From positions 5,062,001 through 5,126,000 of the forward strand of contig NC_081209.1 of NCBI RefSeq assembly GCF_902713425.1: a stretch of DNA of 64,000 nucleotides, read 5' to 3'. Source of the DNA: Acipenser ruthenus (Eukaryota; Chordata; Actinopteri; Acipenseriformes; Acipenseridae). Below are positions 1 to 11,521 of the stretch, one piece after another. A model generated the notes under the pieces. It searched no databases. It saw only the letters and a list, made by a program, of their open reading frames with translations, and had not been told where the DNA came from. A program made the translations under genes and the position numbers. Positions within the stretch are counted from its first letter, which is position 1; every line of letters starts with the position of its first letter.

Positions 1-758
1 TTCAGCGCAGCCAAGTTTAATATGGGGCTCTGTTCCCACAAGTGCACATTTGCCTCCATTGTACCAAAATTTGGCTCCCTTCTCTTTCTGGAAAAGCAGT
101 GTTGTAGCTCAACATAATTGAAGTGCTTGTCTTTATTCTCTAATCTGACTTGGGAGCCAATTCATTAGGCAGTGAATAACATAAATGTGGTGCACGGATT
201 AAAAATGAACATTGATCAAATTAAATTACATTGCTTCATTAATCTTATTAAAAAACATACCACTTTTTGCAAGAGATTTTAATTAAAGAAAAAACTAAAA
301 AAAACTTAGGAATCAAACGAACATAAAAGCTGTTATAACAGAACCTTTAAAACCACTTCTCTTTTAGCTCACAGCTCTCTGCTTTAATTTCTCTTTACAA
401 GCACTGTATTCAAGTTACATTGCACATGAAGAGAAAACACCCACCAATCAGGCTATTTGCTTTTGATACCTGCTTAATGTTTTGTTCTCCAAAACAGTAA
501 AATGATACATTTCATTCAATTAAAAAAGTTTCTTCATAAAAGCAGTAAGAAAATGTAAACAATTTATCATACTGGCAGAACACTCCAGGCGACCGCTGGA
601 AAGCCACAGCATCCTGAAATACCCGCTACTCTAAGTTACTGTATTACTGGTAATGGGAAAATCAATCCCATTCTGATAATATTATACACTCAAACACAAT
701 CTTATACAGAAAAGTACTTACACACACACACACTTTAACAGGTAGACACTTTTTCCAT

Positions 759-836
759 CCAGCTGAAAGACTTCCTGATATAATTGATTTTTTTTTTTAA
801 TCAATTATCCACATTTGTGTACCTACATTACCTTTT
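759..836 (+). repeat. Interspersed repeat copy A
   Basis: About 75 bp beginning with CCAGCTGAAA and running through an ATAATT / T-tract / TCAATTAT core to a GTGTACCTACATT end. It matches 20891-20963 in a KNTC1 intron with small differences. In both places it follows the word CATCC or a broken hAT-like element and precedes AT-rich sequence. It is probably a piece of a larger dispersed element; the family is not identified. Confidence 0.5.
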
Positions 837-846
837 TCTTTTAGAT

Positions 847-1469
847 TTTGCACCCTTTGGTACACAGCAGTTTTTCTTTTTCAATATTTCATTAATTAGA
901 AATAATAAAAAAAAATGAACCAATAGTACAGCACTTCACCAGTCAAGGACATGACATAAATGATGTAAAGTTTGTAGTATTAGAACAGCTAAAATTAGAC
1001 AATGCGACATATAGAAGAATAAAAGAAAGTAAATGGACAAATAGCCTGAACACGATTATGCCAGCGGGACTCAACAGAAAAGAATTAACTAATTAACTTC
1101 AATAAATATATATCATTTAAATAAATAAACAAAATTCATTCAAAAGTTGTGAATGCTGATGCGCTGGGGAGGCCAAATCAAGACTGATCCTCAGAGCCAG
1201 CATTACATGATATAATAAAAATATAAGTAATGTTAATTAGAATTAATACAGATTCAAAGATAGAAGTAAAAATGATGTCACAATATATAGAACACCTTTA
1301 CATCATGTAAGAATAAATCAAGGATTTGAATGTAAACAATAACAAGTAGTTGTCATGTCGTCAAAAACCTATAAATACCTCCAACGTTTTGATTCAAACA
1401 CAGGCTCCCTTTAGAAAGATATGTACAACATAGCGAAACGTTGGGCAGCTGGCTCTTTGAGCTAATCTA

Positions 1470-1540
<71 letters not shown>

Positions 1541-1561
1541 TTGTGTACCAAAGGGTGCAAA
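847..1561. repeat. Long-range inverted repeat, 20-bp arms
   Basis: Positions 847-866 (TTTGCACCCTTTGGTACACA) are the exact reverse complement of 1542-1561. The arms lie about 675 bp apart and the right arm directly abuts the AT microsatellite. A non-autonomous DNA transposon with terminal inverted repeats is the simplest reading. I see no clear target-site duplication and no coding capacity inside. Confidence 0.45.
1468..1537. repeat. (CT)n(AT)n microsatellite
   Basis: A CT run of about 9 repeats followed by about 25 AT repeats. Reading frames across it give only artificial IY-repeat peptides. Confidence 0.9.
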
Positions 1562-2122
1562 CTCAAATACTTTCAAATACAGCGTCACAATTTCTGCCAA
1601 GATCCCACTGTAGATTTAAAGTCTCCAATCAGCATGAGACATTACATACAGACAAAGCTCACTCACTTAGGTCAATCAAAAAAATCCAGCCTTTTAAACC
1701 TCCTACCTACTACTGTAAAAGATTGCTCTGGGACTAGTTATATCTTTATCCACACTTTTTGCTTGTAAAGTGACTTTCAGACACCCTCGGTGTGTGGATA
1801 TCCAGCCTACCCGTCCTCAGGCAGCAGCTTTTCATCAGAGACAGTGGGTGGTGATAGTCTGCTGTTCTGTCCACCACACCCAGCAGATGATGAAGATTAT
1901 GGGGGTTAGATCCACTGAGATGCTAAATAAGTGCTTAAACATTTTATTCACAGATCATTTGGTCCGATTACAGCGAGTCTGAATTGCAGGACAGGAAGTC
2001 ATGAAGAACAAGGAAGCAGCAAAAACTGGTCAGTTATGGCCCTGTCTTTGCAATATCTGCATATACCAAATTTAAACATTGCCTTCCCATCTTAAAGGCC
2101 GCAGGCGTTTAACTATCCCCAA

Positions 2123-2395
2123 CAGTGTGGGGGTCAATTCCAATTCCAGCAAAGGAACTGAAATTCTTATTTTAGAATTGTTGGGATTGTTCAACTGCTC
2201 TCACTTGAAGCCAATTTAAAATTAACCAATAGTGACTTCAATTCAAGTAATGTGTTGCCACTGTGAGACGCTCATTAGGAAAAAACTGCTCATTGCAATT
2301 TTGATCCGATGTGGAATGGATTAAAAGGGAATGAGAATTGGAACTGATTTTAAAAAGGAATTGGAATTGAAAAACAGGAATTCACCTTCACCCTG
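2123..2395. mobile_element. hAT-type MITE, copy 1
   Basis: The element begins CAGTGTGGGGGTCAATTCC and ends GGAATTCACCTTCACCCTG, which are imperfect terminal inverted repeats. The flanks are 2115-2122 (ATCCCCAA) and 2396-2403 (ATCCCCAC), an 8-bp target-site duplication matching at 7 of 8 positions, as expected for hAT elements. The interior is AT-rich and non-coding. A second copy lies at 61957-62167, sharing the ends and the subterminal GGAATTGGAATTGAAAAACA block. Confidence 0.7.
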
Positions 2396-3440
2396 ATCCC
2401 CACAATTATTACCTAACAATGACCTAATCCTAAAGTACATGCTGGGTATTATTGTGTTCTGCGGAGAGATCTGGCACCCTCTTCTGCCTTCTTGTATCCT
2501 ACAGTGATCTACTTAATATTGTCTTGCTGTAATTAATACAAGTCCACGCTATGTGTAGATTATAGTATCTCAACAAACTTATAAAAAAAAAACAAAACAC
2601 ATTCATGGACTTGTCACTATGTTTATGCTCAATCAGATTTATTGTTCAATTCTACTCAAGCTATAGACTAACGAACCGAGTATTGTTGCAGCACATGTGC
2701 CTATGAGACTCAGTGCTCCTACTCAAGACTAGAATTTATATGAAGCACACCTTCTCTGGATGTTTCAAACAAAGCATGTGTCAGCATAATCTTGCATATA
2801 TATATAAAAAAAAGTTTATTAAACATTGTACCATAGAAGAGTACAATTTACAAAGTCAAGAGGGACATTAAAAAGGGCCTTTGTGAAAATATTTAAAAAT
2901 ACCTGAAGGACAGAGAGTCAGTGTTAGAAATCCCTGATATCTTTTTTTAATTGAGTGGAAAATAGGAAAAAAAAAAAAGTTTTAAAAATGTGTAACATTT
3001 AAAACATACCGTTAAACACCATATCCACAGAACGTCGCGTCTAGGTGATTGTATAAAGCCAGAATCAACAGCAAGCATATAAAACGCTGCTTTTTGCCTA
3101 ACAAATGGAGGTAATCATTACTCAGCAATTTCAAAAAGAAAGTTACTTACACATACCATAACATTGGTGATCAGATAGTGAACTTCTGGCAATCTGAAAA
3201 GACATTTAGATGTTTACAAAAAAGTAAGGGACGTTTAACTTACTATAACACGTCTTCTTGACTGTGGAATCTTAGTCAATAAACACCAAGCTTATGTCCT
3301 TTTTAGTTTTTTTTGTTACTGCGATCATCTGTTAACTGCAGATTAATTCTAAACCACAAGCCTTACATCATAATAATAGAAAATTAAAACAAAGTTTGAA
3401 ATGGTCCATAAAAAATAAAAAAAAGCCCAACATACAGGGA

Positions 3441-3450
3441 TTTATTTATT
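3441..3450 (-). other. ZCCHC8 polyadenylation signal
   Basis: On the minus strand this reads AATAAATAAA, two overlapping AATAAA hexamers about 60 nt beyond the ZCCHC8 stop codon. Other hexamers lie further downstream, so a longer 3' UTR cannot be excluded. Confidence 0.5.
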
Positions 3451-3506
3451 ACAAATCCCTGGATTTCTGCATTCAGCTGCTCACTGGTTTTGCCAATTTT
3501 AAGATG

Positions 3507-6500
3507 TTAATTTTTTGCTTTTGTTTGGTTTCTTGGGGAACTTTTCAGCAAGTCTCTTAGTTTGAGGTAGACTCCTGTGGTTTTAGCAACATTAGTGTAT
3601 TCCCCAGTGTCTTCAAAGGGGGTTATTCCAGCAGCAAAATTACTCCTGTGAGGGACAAACCCGACTATCTCAGAGCCATCTCTGGCCTCCTCATCAGTCC
3701 TATTGCCTGCCTCAAGTGCTGTGCTGCTGCTCGGGGACTCTGAAGCTCCTATGCACACTGGCTCTTCCTTTATTTCCATTGGGACCTCGTAACTGTCAGT
3801 GGAGTTGCTAGTGCTGTCAGCAACCACAGAGCTGATACTTTCAACTGCAGGTACTGGCTTCTCCGATTCCTTGTCCCCATCTTTGACAGTAGTATCGGCA
3901 GCCTCCAATTTCAGTTCTCCTGCCTCCCGAGCGACTGCCTCGGTGTCGTTCCTCGAGGGCGAGGAGGTTTGCGACGTGCCGGTGAGGGGGGTGTCTGCGA
4001 GGGTCTCCGAGTCGCTGTTGGTAGTGGTCTCCGAGTTCTCAAGTGCAGCCCAGATCAGCCTCTGCTGCTCCTCCAGCTCCTCCAGGGTCAAGGCGTCTGC
4101 ATCTGTAGAGTCGTCCACCACGTGTGGCTGCACTGCCGGGGAGCCGTTGGTGGGGGTGGGGGGCGGAGTGCCCTTGGGAAGCGGGGGAGGGGTGGGGGTG
4201 AGGGGCGGAGGAGGAACGAAGTTAGGAGGGGTGCCAGGAGGTGTTCCGCGGGGCAGAGGGGGCAGGGTACTCATTGCTGGAGACCCGGGGGGGAGTGGGG
4301 GCTGAAAACGGAAATTGTCGTAGCCCTGGGAACTATGAGGCGTTTCAGAGCCTGTAGAGATAGAAGCTAGAAGTTAACATACAGAAATGTAACAAAATTA
4401 AGCACCATCACAAGACACTGTGGGAATAGTTTGGTTAATGTATTATGCAAAAACAGTCTGTAAACTTGTTAATTATATTTGTATAATGCTTGCTACAGGA
4501 TAGAACATTTGACAGTTCTTATGTTAGTGAAATAAATACCTGAATCAACGTCCATGTCCAAACACATTACTGTCTCATTTATATCCGATCTTCGCTTTTT
4601 GGGGTTGCAAGGGGTTGAATCTGATTCATAAGCTCTTTTGTTGGAACTTGAACCAGGCTGTAGAAAACACAAATTAAGACTTGAGTTTACAGAGGCATTT
4701 TAAAAATGACCATAACTTAGATTTCCCACAACTATGCACATTGGAATACAACTGACAGCAAAAAAATGACTGCAAGCACAGAACACTCAGGTAAAACTGC
4801 AGGAACAGCACACAGCTGGTTTCAAAGCAGTTAAAGTTTACACAACACATGTAATATTACTGGAGCACTATTTACCTCTGGATAGTTACTAGACAGGTAG
4901 GTTGCAAAGCATTCCTTCAAATGATTATGCTGCATAGGGATTGAATTGTATGAACTCCATTCCTAGAACATAGCAAAGAAAATATTTTGTTTGAATTTAC
5001 ATTTTAAAAGGTGTCACTATATATTTCATACTGGTTCACTCTCCGAATAACCTCGCAATACATGGAATCCTTACTGAGAACACTCAAAAGTATAACATCC
5101 CAACCCAACTCTTACTAGTTTTGTTTATGGGCTTGAAATACATTTAGGGAGATACAAACACATTTAAAAAAGAAAGAAAAAAACTACTACTAACATCAAG
5201 CATTCGTTTTGGAGCTGGAACATTGAATCCAGGGAAATCGATCAGCTTAGAGACATCATAAGAGACTTGTCTGCTCTGGTCATTTTTATCCTTGTCCATT
5301 CCTCCATCATCTATATATAAAAAAATAAAAAGGTAAAATAAAAAATAACAGTATGAAATAGACCAAATCGCATTAATCAATATTGTTTATACATATACAT
5401 ACACACACACACACACACATACTGTTACTAGTAATAAAACTACCAAAAGCAATGACCTTTTCCATCATACAAAGCTAGTCCAGAATTCTCCATCTCTGCT
5501 TCCTTCAGCCACCCTGGAGGATATCCCAGCTGACGCATGCGGTATATGAATGGAGGGAGGGAGTTTTCAGGAATACCCAGGGCAGTTTGCAGTTCTGCAC
5601 TGCAAATATCAAAATTAACATTAAAAAAAATGTTAATGTCCTGAAATGTTCTAGTTGACACTGTAAGGAGAGAGTCACTGTAGCATTAAGAAAAATGTAA
5701 AAGGGGGAGGTGAAACCAATTTTATATTCATTTTTTTAAGACCTGATATTTTAATGGATGTTAAGTAAATTTACTCAAGTATAAACCTGCTGTGCTTTTG
5801 TTTTCTGTTGCTGTATGGAAAACTGATTTTATTTATATATTTTAGTTCCAGAGAATGATTTACTTTGCAGGTCTGGTCCTCAACAGAACACAATGAAATT
5901 GCTACCAGATGTGTTGCACAACATCTTAAAACTGTCTGTAAAAGGTACTAGAATATAAACAGTGCTCACACATTCCTCAGTGAAGCTTCACTCTTTACCT
6001 TATTGTTCCTGCTTTGTATTTTCCAAATCTCTCTTCATCAGCATGATACCGCTGGTAACTGTTTTGATTGCTGTTTTGAGATAACTCCTTCCTTTTTTCA
6101 CTGATTCGGGCAAAGTCCCTCGGCTTACAAAAACAAACTTTTATTACTGTGTTCACAACAGAAAGTCTATCAAATATATATTCTGTCTAGAGTATTTTTA
6201 AACCTTAACTTTACATTTGTATTAACTCATAAAACAGGCAAAACAAAACCTTAATTACATCTTACAGAATTAGACATCTTTAAAGTGGTAAAGGAGTATA
6301 GATTACTTTACCTTTGGACAGTCCTTTAACTGGTGCAAGTCTGAACCACAGTTGAAGCAACAAGGCTTGGGTCTGCAGCATAAAGAGAGAGAATTTACAA
6401 AACAGTACTGCATGCTATTTCTCACAAATTATACACTGCTAATCTAGGTCTGTGACATCAGACAAAAATGATGTTTTAAAGCATTTGGTAGCCTCAATGA

Positions 6501-8958
6501 TGTTGATGCAACATCCACTACTGCTAACCACACTATACCTTCATAAAGTAAATTAAAGAATTCAGTTTGACTAAAGACAATTAAATTACCTTTTATCCTT
6601 TATTTGCACCTCCTGTCCATCTACGGAAATAACTTGACTGAAGACTTGCTGGTATCTTTGCAGTGCACATTCAGGAACGTGTGGTGAGTATAATTTATTT
6701 TATAACAATGGCACATATTACTGAAAGATGTTTTTATTTAAATCTTGCAAAAGTATAGTATGTATCTTAAGCACTTAATTAGAAAATAGTTAGTGAAAAA
6801 TAATGACTGTATAATGTTCTACAGGACTGAGACTTAAAAGAATGGGCCTGTTGTGCAACTTAACTTGAATGGTAAGTATTTTATTTATTTGTTTGTTTGT
6901 TTAATGGAAAAAGAGACCTGCAAAAAAATTTAAAAAGGAGTGCAGATGCAAGTCTACACTTATTATAGGATACTTGGGTATTTCCCATCCGTCTGTCAGT
7001 TGTGGATTCTCGCTCAACAAAGGCTGCCCAAGTTTGTCAAGACAAAAATTGGTAAAATAAAGAACACTTCCCACTACCTGCAAAACAAAACGAACAAAAA
7101 GTTTTAAAAGCGCACGAATAGCAATTACATCTGACAGTGTCCACATGCGCAACATGGCATCAACTTACACTAAAAGCATCTTTGATTTTCTTGACTGTAT
7201 TTGCAGTTTTCACTTTATGGTTCTCTTCCAGAATAAAACTTGATGGCTAGAAGAAGAAGAAAGATGTTTTAGCATTCCCTTATTATTGATCCATGTCACA
7301 AGGTGCATGGATGCTTAACACAACCTCCATTAGCAAGCGATACATTACAGGTACCTGAGGTTTGACATCAAAGGAAGCTTTTTCTGTGTCATTTTTTGAC
7401 TGTTCCTGATACTTCTGAACTAAACTGAAAATACAGTCTTCAATTTCTTGGTGGTATTGTCTGAAAACAAAAACATTAAGTAAAAACTTTCAAGTATCGC
7501 CAAAACATTAAGAATAACAAATATGGAATGCAATCTTGGCCTGTGTACTGTCATTATGGCTGTGAAATGAATGTCCTTCATGTGATGTTTCTGCATTAAA
7601 TAGTTGCACATATACTGTAGTCTAAAATGATGTATATACTGTACATAAACATTAGAATGCACACATTATTTTAGTAAAAACAAAAAAAAACTTACTTGGA
7701 GATTGCATTGTTGGTAAATAAAATCTGTAGTAGAGGTCCATCAAGACTGGATTCTTCCACTTCAATTCCACTTAAAGAAAATGACAAGAATTTCAACCAA
7801 CAGGAACCAGTCACACAAGTGCTTAGGAAAATAAACATATACTAAAACTAGCCCAGATTGCACACAGTGTAACTAATGGGAAAAGAAGGTACATTTTAAA
7901 AATCAATTTATATATCTATATCTATATATGGATATGGCTTGGTTTATTTACTTATAAAAATATGTCTTAATTGTAAAATATGCAGGTTGAAGAAAAGGTG
8001 ATAAATTACTAAATTTAGTGTCAGATATTGGACTTACCTTGGTCTGGTCAAAATGTTCAATTTTCTCTTCAGTTCCTGGTGTAAACTGGCTGTTAAGGAA
8101 TGGTTTTATGTTGGCATGGCGAACACTAGTGTGTTCTAACCAAGTAACTAAGCTACTACCTTACTTTCTCAAATGTAATGAGCAAACCTGAATTACTAAC
8201 ACTATGTAGAAATAAACACAGTGTTCACAGAATCTTCTATTTCTTTGAACATTTTAGATCTACGAATTGAATAGGAATGAATCTGCATGAACGACCAGTA
8301 CAAATCCAGGTGGATACTATTAGGTCTCAGAAACAATAAGAGGGTACATGACTATATTATAGATTACAAAGCATCTGTTTATGGATATTACTGTAATAAA
8401 CTAAAAATATGTTATATAAACAGCAGCGTTCGAAAAAAACGGGTCTAGTTACTATACTGTTGATAAAAAATCAGGCTAAATATATGGTAGACTACAGTAA
8501 AACATTATAATTTCATTCTAGCTCCAACAATGCGTGACATCTATTGCACTTGGTTTACATAACAACATGACATGACGCAAAATAGAACAAGCATTTTAAA
8601 AAAGTAGTTGTTTCTTATTTAAATGATAATGTGTTTATGGGTTGCTTCTATGCCATGATAAACGGTACGAGAAACAGACCAATGGATCAGTGGGCGGTAG
8701 GATTTGATTTCCCTTTTTCATAGTCCTAGTCTTGTGTAGGCCCTGCTGGCTTGTTTGTTGTGTTCCGTTTCGCCGAGAAAGGATATTCTCCTCTTTCAAG
8801 CGGGCCACCGTCTCCTCGCATTCCTCCAGCCTCTCTCGCAGTCCTTGGCTTTCGTCTTCACTTTCCCGGGCATCTTCGAACCGAATGTGAGTGGCTGCCG
8901 GTTTGTCTTCATCGAGTTGCTGGAAAAGCTCGCTGCACCCAAAATCCACCTCCGCCAT
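3507..8958 (-). CDS. zcchc8: ZCCHC8, NEXT complex zinc-knuckle scaffold
   Basis: ZCCHC8 bridges RBM7 and the helicase MTR4 in the nuclear exosome targeting complex, which feeds promoter-upstream and other non-coding RNAs to the exosome. I join 14 coding exons: 8787-8958, 8038-8080, 7696-7770, 7355-7460, 7169-7246, 6974-7077, 6590-6655, 6312-6372, 5999-6123, 5457-5599, 5195-5310, 4876-4962, 4540-4657 and 3507-4351, totalling 2,139 nt (712 residues; human about 707). Visible features are a short N-terminal coiled coil, a CX2CX4HX4C zinc knuckle in exon 8 (CFNCGSDLHQLKDC), a PSP domain in exons 9-10 (SLPPFIYRMRQLGYPPGWLK), a proline-rich stretch, and a C-terminal ITPFEDTGEY...LRDLL segment matching the MTR4-contacting tail. 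The start at 8958 (MAEVDFG) matches vertebrate homologues; an in-frame ATG lies 36 nt upstream. Intron 1 looks U12-type. Confidence 0.95.
8081..8786 (-). other. zcchc8: U12-type AT-AC intron, ZCCHC8 intron 1
   Basis: On the minus strand exon 1 ends GAGGAGA and the intron opens ATATCCTTTC, the minor-spliceosome AT-AC 5' splice site. Its far end carries TTCCTTAAC, the canonical U12 branch site, about 11 nt before a terminal AC at 8081-8082. Splicing there joins E-E-N-Q-E-L-K-R-K-L-N in frame, as in the human protein. No GT donor lies near exon 1 that would keep this join. Confidence 0.85.
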
Positions 8959-9350
8959 CTTTGTCTTTCTGTGGGTTAGAGTTGAGAGGGTCAAAGTTAG
9001 CAGCAGAATGTCGCTGATTGGCTGATGGGTCCAACTGATGAACAGGAGAAGCGATAGGTTTCTGTTTTGTGGACGCAGAGTGAAGGCAGACTGACGGGGA
9101 TAGCAGGGGTGAGTACTGCTCTGGTTGTCTCAAAGTAATGTATACTGTTAAGTTTGAACTAATTTGTGATGTGTATTATCACGTTACTCTGAAATTAAAC
9201 AACATCGTTTTTTAAAAAATGCAGCTGAAAATAACTTTTGTGTTTACAACCTAGGATGAAGGACTGCAGTGCCGGTTACAATTGATGCCGCAGACTGTCA
9301 CAGTAAGAGAGGGAGAGAGAGAGAGAGAGAGAGGATTGCTTCTTCCCAAA
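8959..9350. promoter_or_regulatory. Shared head-to-head promoter region
   Basis: The start codons of ZCCHC8 (minus) and the uncharacterised gene (plus) are only about 390 bp apart, so the two probably share a bidirectional promoter. The segment is richer in G+C than the flanks, holds a short GA repeat at 9308-9333, and has no clear TATA box. Confidence 0.5.
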
Positions 9351-9753
9351 ATGACCTCGAAAGTCACCACCTTGTATTTGCCACAGTGGAGCACTGGCTT
9401 AATGAGCATTAGGTGTTTATATCTGTCGGCCGCCAATGCTTTTAAATTGTGTAAGACGTGTGATGCAGAGGTATGCTTTGTCTTTTGTTGCAACTTATTG
9501 CACCTTTCTTTTACCGCACACGCTGTGTTGCTGTTGCACTTTATAGAGTCAAATCTTTACAGAGCGTGTAAAATGATTATTTCAAAGAAAAGCATCTACA
9601 GCAATAACATGTTTTTGTTTTTTTTTCCACTTACTGTTTTGTCCAAAACTAGCACAAATATTTTATATGTGACCTTAAATGAGGTCTTGACAGACATGCA
9701 CAGTAAAAACATAATTATAGAAGACTGCAGCTCAAGATGTGGTGGCAAGACAC

Positions 9754-9804
<51 letters not shown>

Positions 9805-11409
9805 GTACACCTTGATTCTTCAGTTGTTCATTTGTAAACTTTTTTTTTTCAGGAGAACATGGTCCCACTTTTTCTTGGCGCTGATTTATTCTCAAAAACA
9901 GGAATCCGCACAGAGAATCACCCAAGGTTTCATGCAAAATTTGCAAAGAAGGGATTAGCTACTAAACTTATTTTTTCTGCTGGTAAATATCCAACGTCTC
10001 CTTTTATTTCCTAATGTATGCTTGACTAAAATGTATTTTATGAATGTGACATTCATAAACTAACACTGTAAAAACAGTTTCATGGTTCTCCGTTTGGTGA
10101 ATTTGGGTGGTTCAAGTTTTGTCACCAGGTTCTTAACCACGTTTTAATTTTACTGTCCTTTTCATCGTTTATCCCTGAATAAGTTGTAAGCAGTAACTGC
10201 TTGCCAGCAATTGACATTCTGCATGGTCCTCTTGCCTTTCAGACTTCCGAGTTCATGGATTGAGGCTAGCGAGTGGAATGAACAGCTTATGGTTTTACAG
10301 TATTCAGGGGTTGTTCCGTGTTGCTTTTGAAATGTACAGCAAAGAAGAACAGCTGCTGGTCTTAGAAAACTTCCAGGTACTGTATTTGATTTTGTGTGGA
10401 TGGTAGTATGGCAGTCTGATAACTATATTAACATCAGCATGCATTTTTTATACCCTATGAAAAATTGTTTAACAAACTTAAAATGGTACGGCTGTTTTAG
10501 TGGAGATATTCTTAACAGATCCCTAATAGTTTTTCTCTCCGCTAGGAGCTATGGAGATCTAGAATAAATGATGGTCTTCTCAACCAGTCGTACAACATGG
10601 AGTTACTGTTGGGTGGGATTCAAACACAAGATGTTGTTGGACACTACAACCAGGAGTGTTTGACCAGATTACAGATAGAAAATGTTTCACAACTAAATTC
10701 ATACTTAATAGAAGACGACCCAGCAATTGAGACTGATCCCATCGTTTCATGCGAAGTGACAGCATCTCTCTCGAATTACGCTCAGTTTAAGGTTGACCAT
10801 ACCTACTGCAGGCCAGAAGATGATGATGCTGAAAAATCTTCTAGCCCCCAACATCAGGTTTCACGAAAAATCAAAACGTTAGAACGTTTGTTACAGAACT
10901 CAGTTACAGATATGCAGAAAGAAAAATCTGGAGTTGTCCTGCTTTTGCTGGACTACATAGATCAACTAATAAGCAGAGTCACCAATGAAGAGAAAGTGTC
11001 AGATATTATATTGCAAATTTTAAAGGCGACATATAAATTACACCAAGAGCAAAACCCTGAAACCAACGTTACTTCGGTTTACAACAGTCCCTTGCTTCAT
11101 ACAGTTAGCAGCTGGCTAGGACAGAAGTTCAGTTCTGCAAATGCCTGCATTAGCAAACAAATTGAGGAGTTCAAAGAAAACCACATAGATAGGATTACAG
11201 ATCTGCCACCAGCGGAGGAACTGGTTAGCGAGTTGTTTCCTGAGTCTATGAGGGTACTATTAATGAACTGGATGGGTCTAAGCGATGACTCTGCTTCATG
11301 GAAACGGCACAGTGAATATCCCATACTGCTTCTCATATTAGAATTTGCTAATCACAACCTTATTACTGGAGTTGCACATGTATTATATTCTAGTCTAATA
11401 TGCAAATAA
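9351..11409 (+). CDS. Uncharacterised four-exon protein, 415 residues
   Basis: I do not recognise this protein. Exons 9351-9470, 9853-9982, 10243-10376 and 10546-11409 have consensus GT-AG boundaries and join with consistent phase to 415 codons plus TGA-free reading to a TAA stop. The N-terminal part contains FRVHGLRLASGMNSLWFYSI; the last exon (287 residues) is largely helical, with an acidic linker near EDDDAEKSSS, leucine-rich segments (GVVLLLLDYIDQLIS) and a hydrophobic C-terminus. There is no signal peptide, zinc motif or obvious catalytic motif. The start at 9351 (MTSKV) avoids a GA-repeat-encoded extension of the same frame. It is divergent from ZCCHC8 and convergent with RSRC2. Splice consistency and codon-like composition make it a real gene; its function is unknown. 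Confidence 0.7.
9755..9803. repeat. (TTA)n microsatellite
   Basis: About 16 TTA repeats inside intron 1 of the uncharacterised gene. Long I- and N-repeat peptides in other frames are artefacts of it. Confidence 0.9.
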
Positions 11410-11521
11410 ATGCCTGTAAAGTAATGGGTGTTTTGTGAAACCCCCCACCCCCCACCGATGTTTAGCAAAATATTAATACTATTTTGTAATACTGTGTAAA
11501 GATATATATATATATATATAT

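Larger units (their letters stand above)
1..3440. other. Intergenic AT-rich region downstream of ZCCHC8
   Basis: I see no gene here. The stretch is AT-rich, with poly-A/T runs, a CT/AT microsatellite, a long-range inverted repeat, a short interspersed repeat shared with a KNTC1 intron, and one hAT-type MITE, each listed separately. In human the next gene in this direction is CLIP1, but none of its coiled-coil or CAP-Gly coding sequence is visible. Part of the right-hand end could be extended ZCCHC8 3' UTR. Confidence 0.6.

Noticed and set aside
1441-1737. Open frame of about 98 codons with long IY repeats
   Set aside because: It is translated (AT)n microsatellite with no upstream or downstream gene structure.
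3799-4370. Plus-strand open frames of 133-168 codons
   Set aside because: They lie antisense to the large proline-rich last exon of ZCCHC8, whose composition leaves opposite frames open.
8635-8786. Extension of the ZCCHC8 first exon reading frame to 8635
   Set aside because: It runs into intron 1 and diverges from the conserved protein; the U12 splice signals end the exon at 8787.
9596-9958. Poly-Asn and poly-Ile/Leu open frames
   Set aside because: They come from the TTA microsatellite at 9755-9803.
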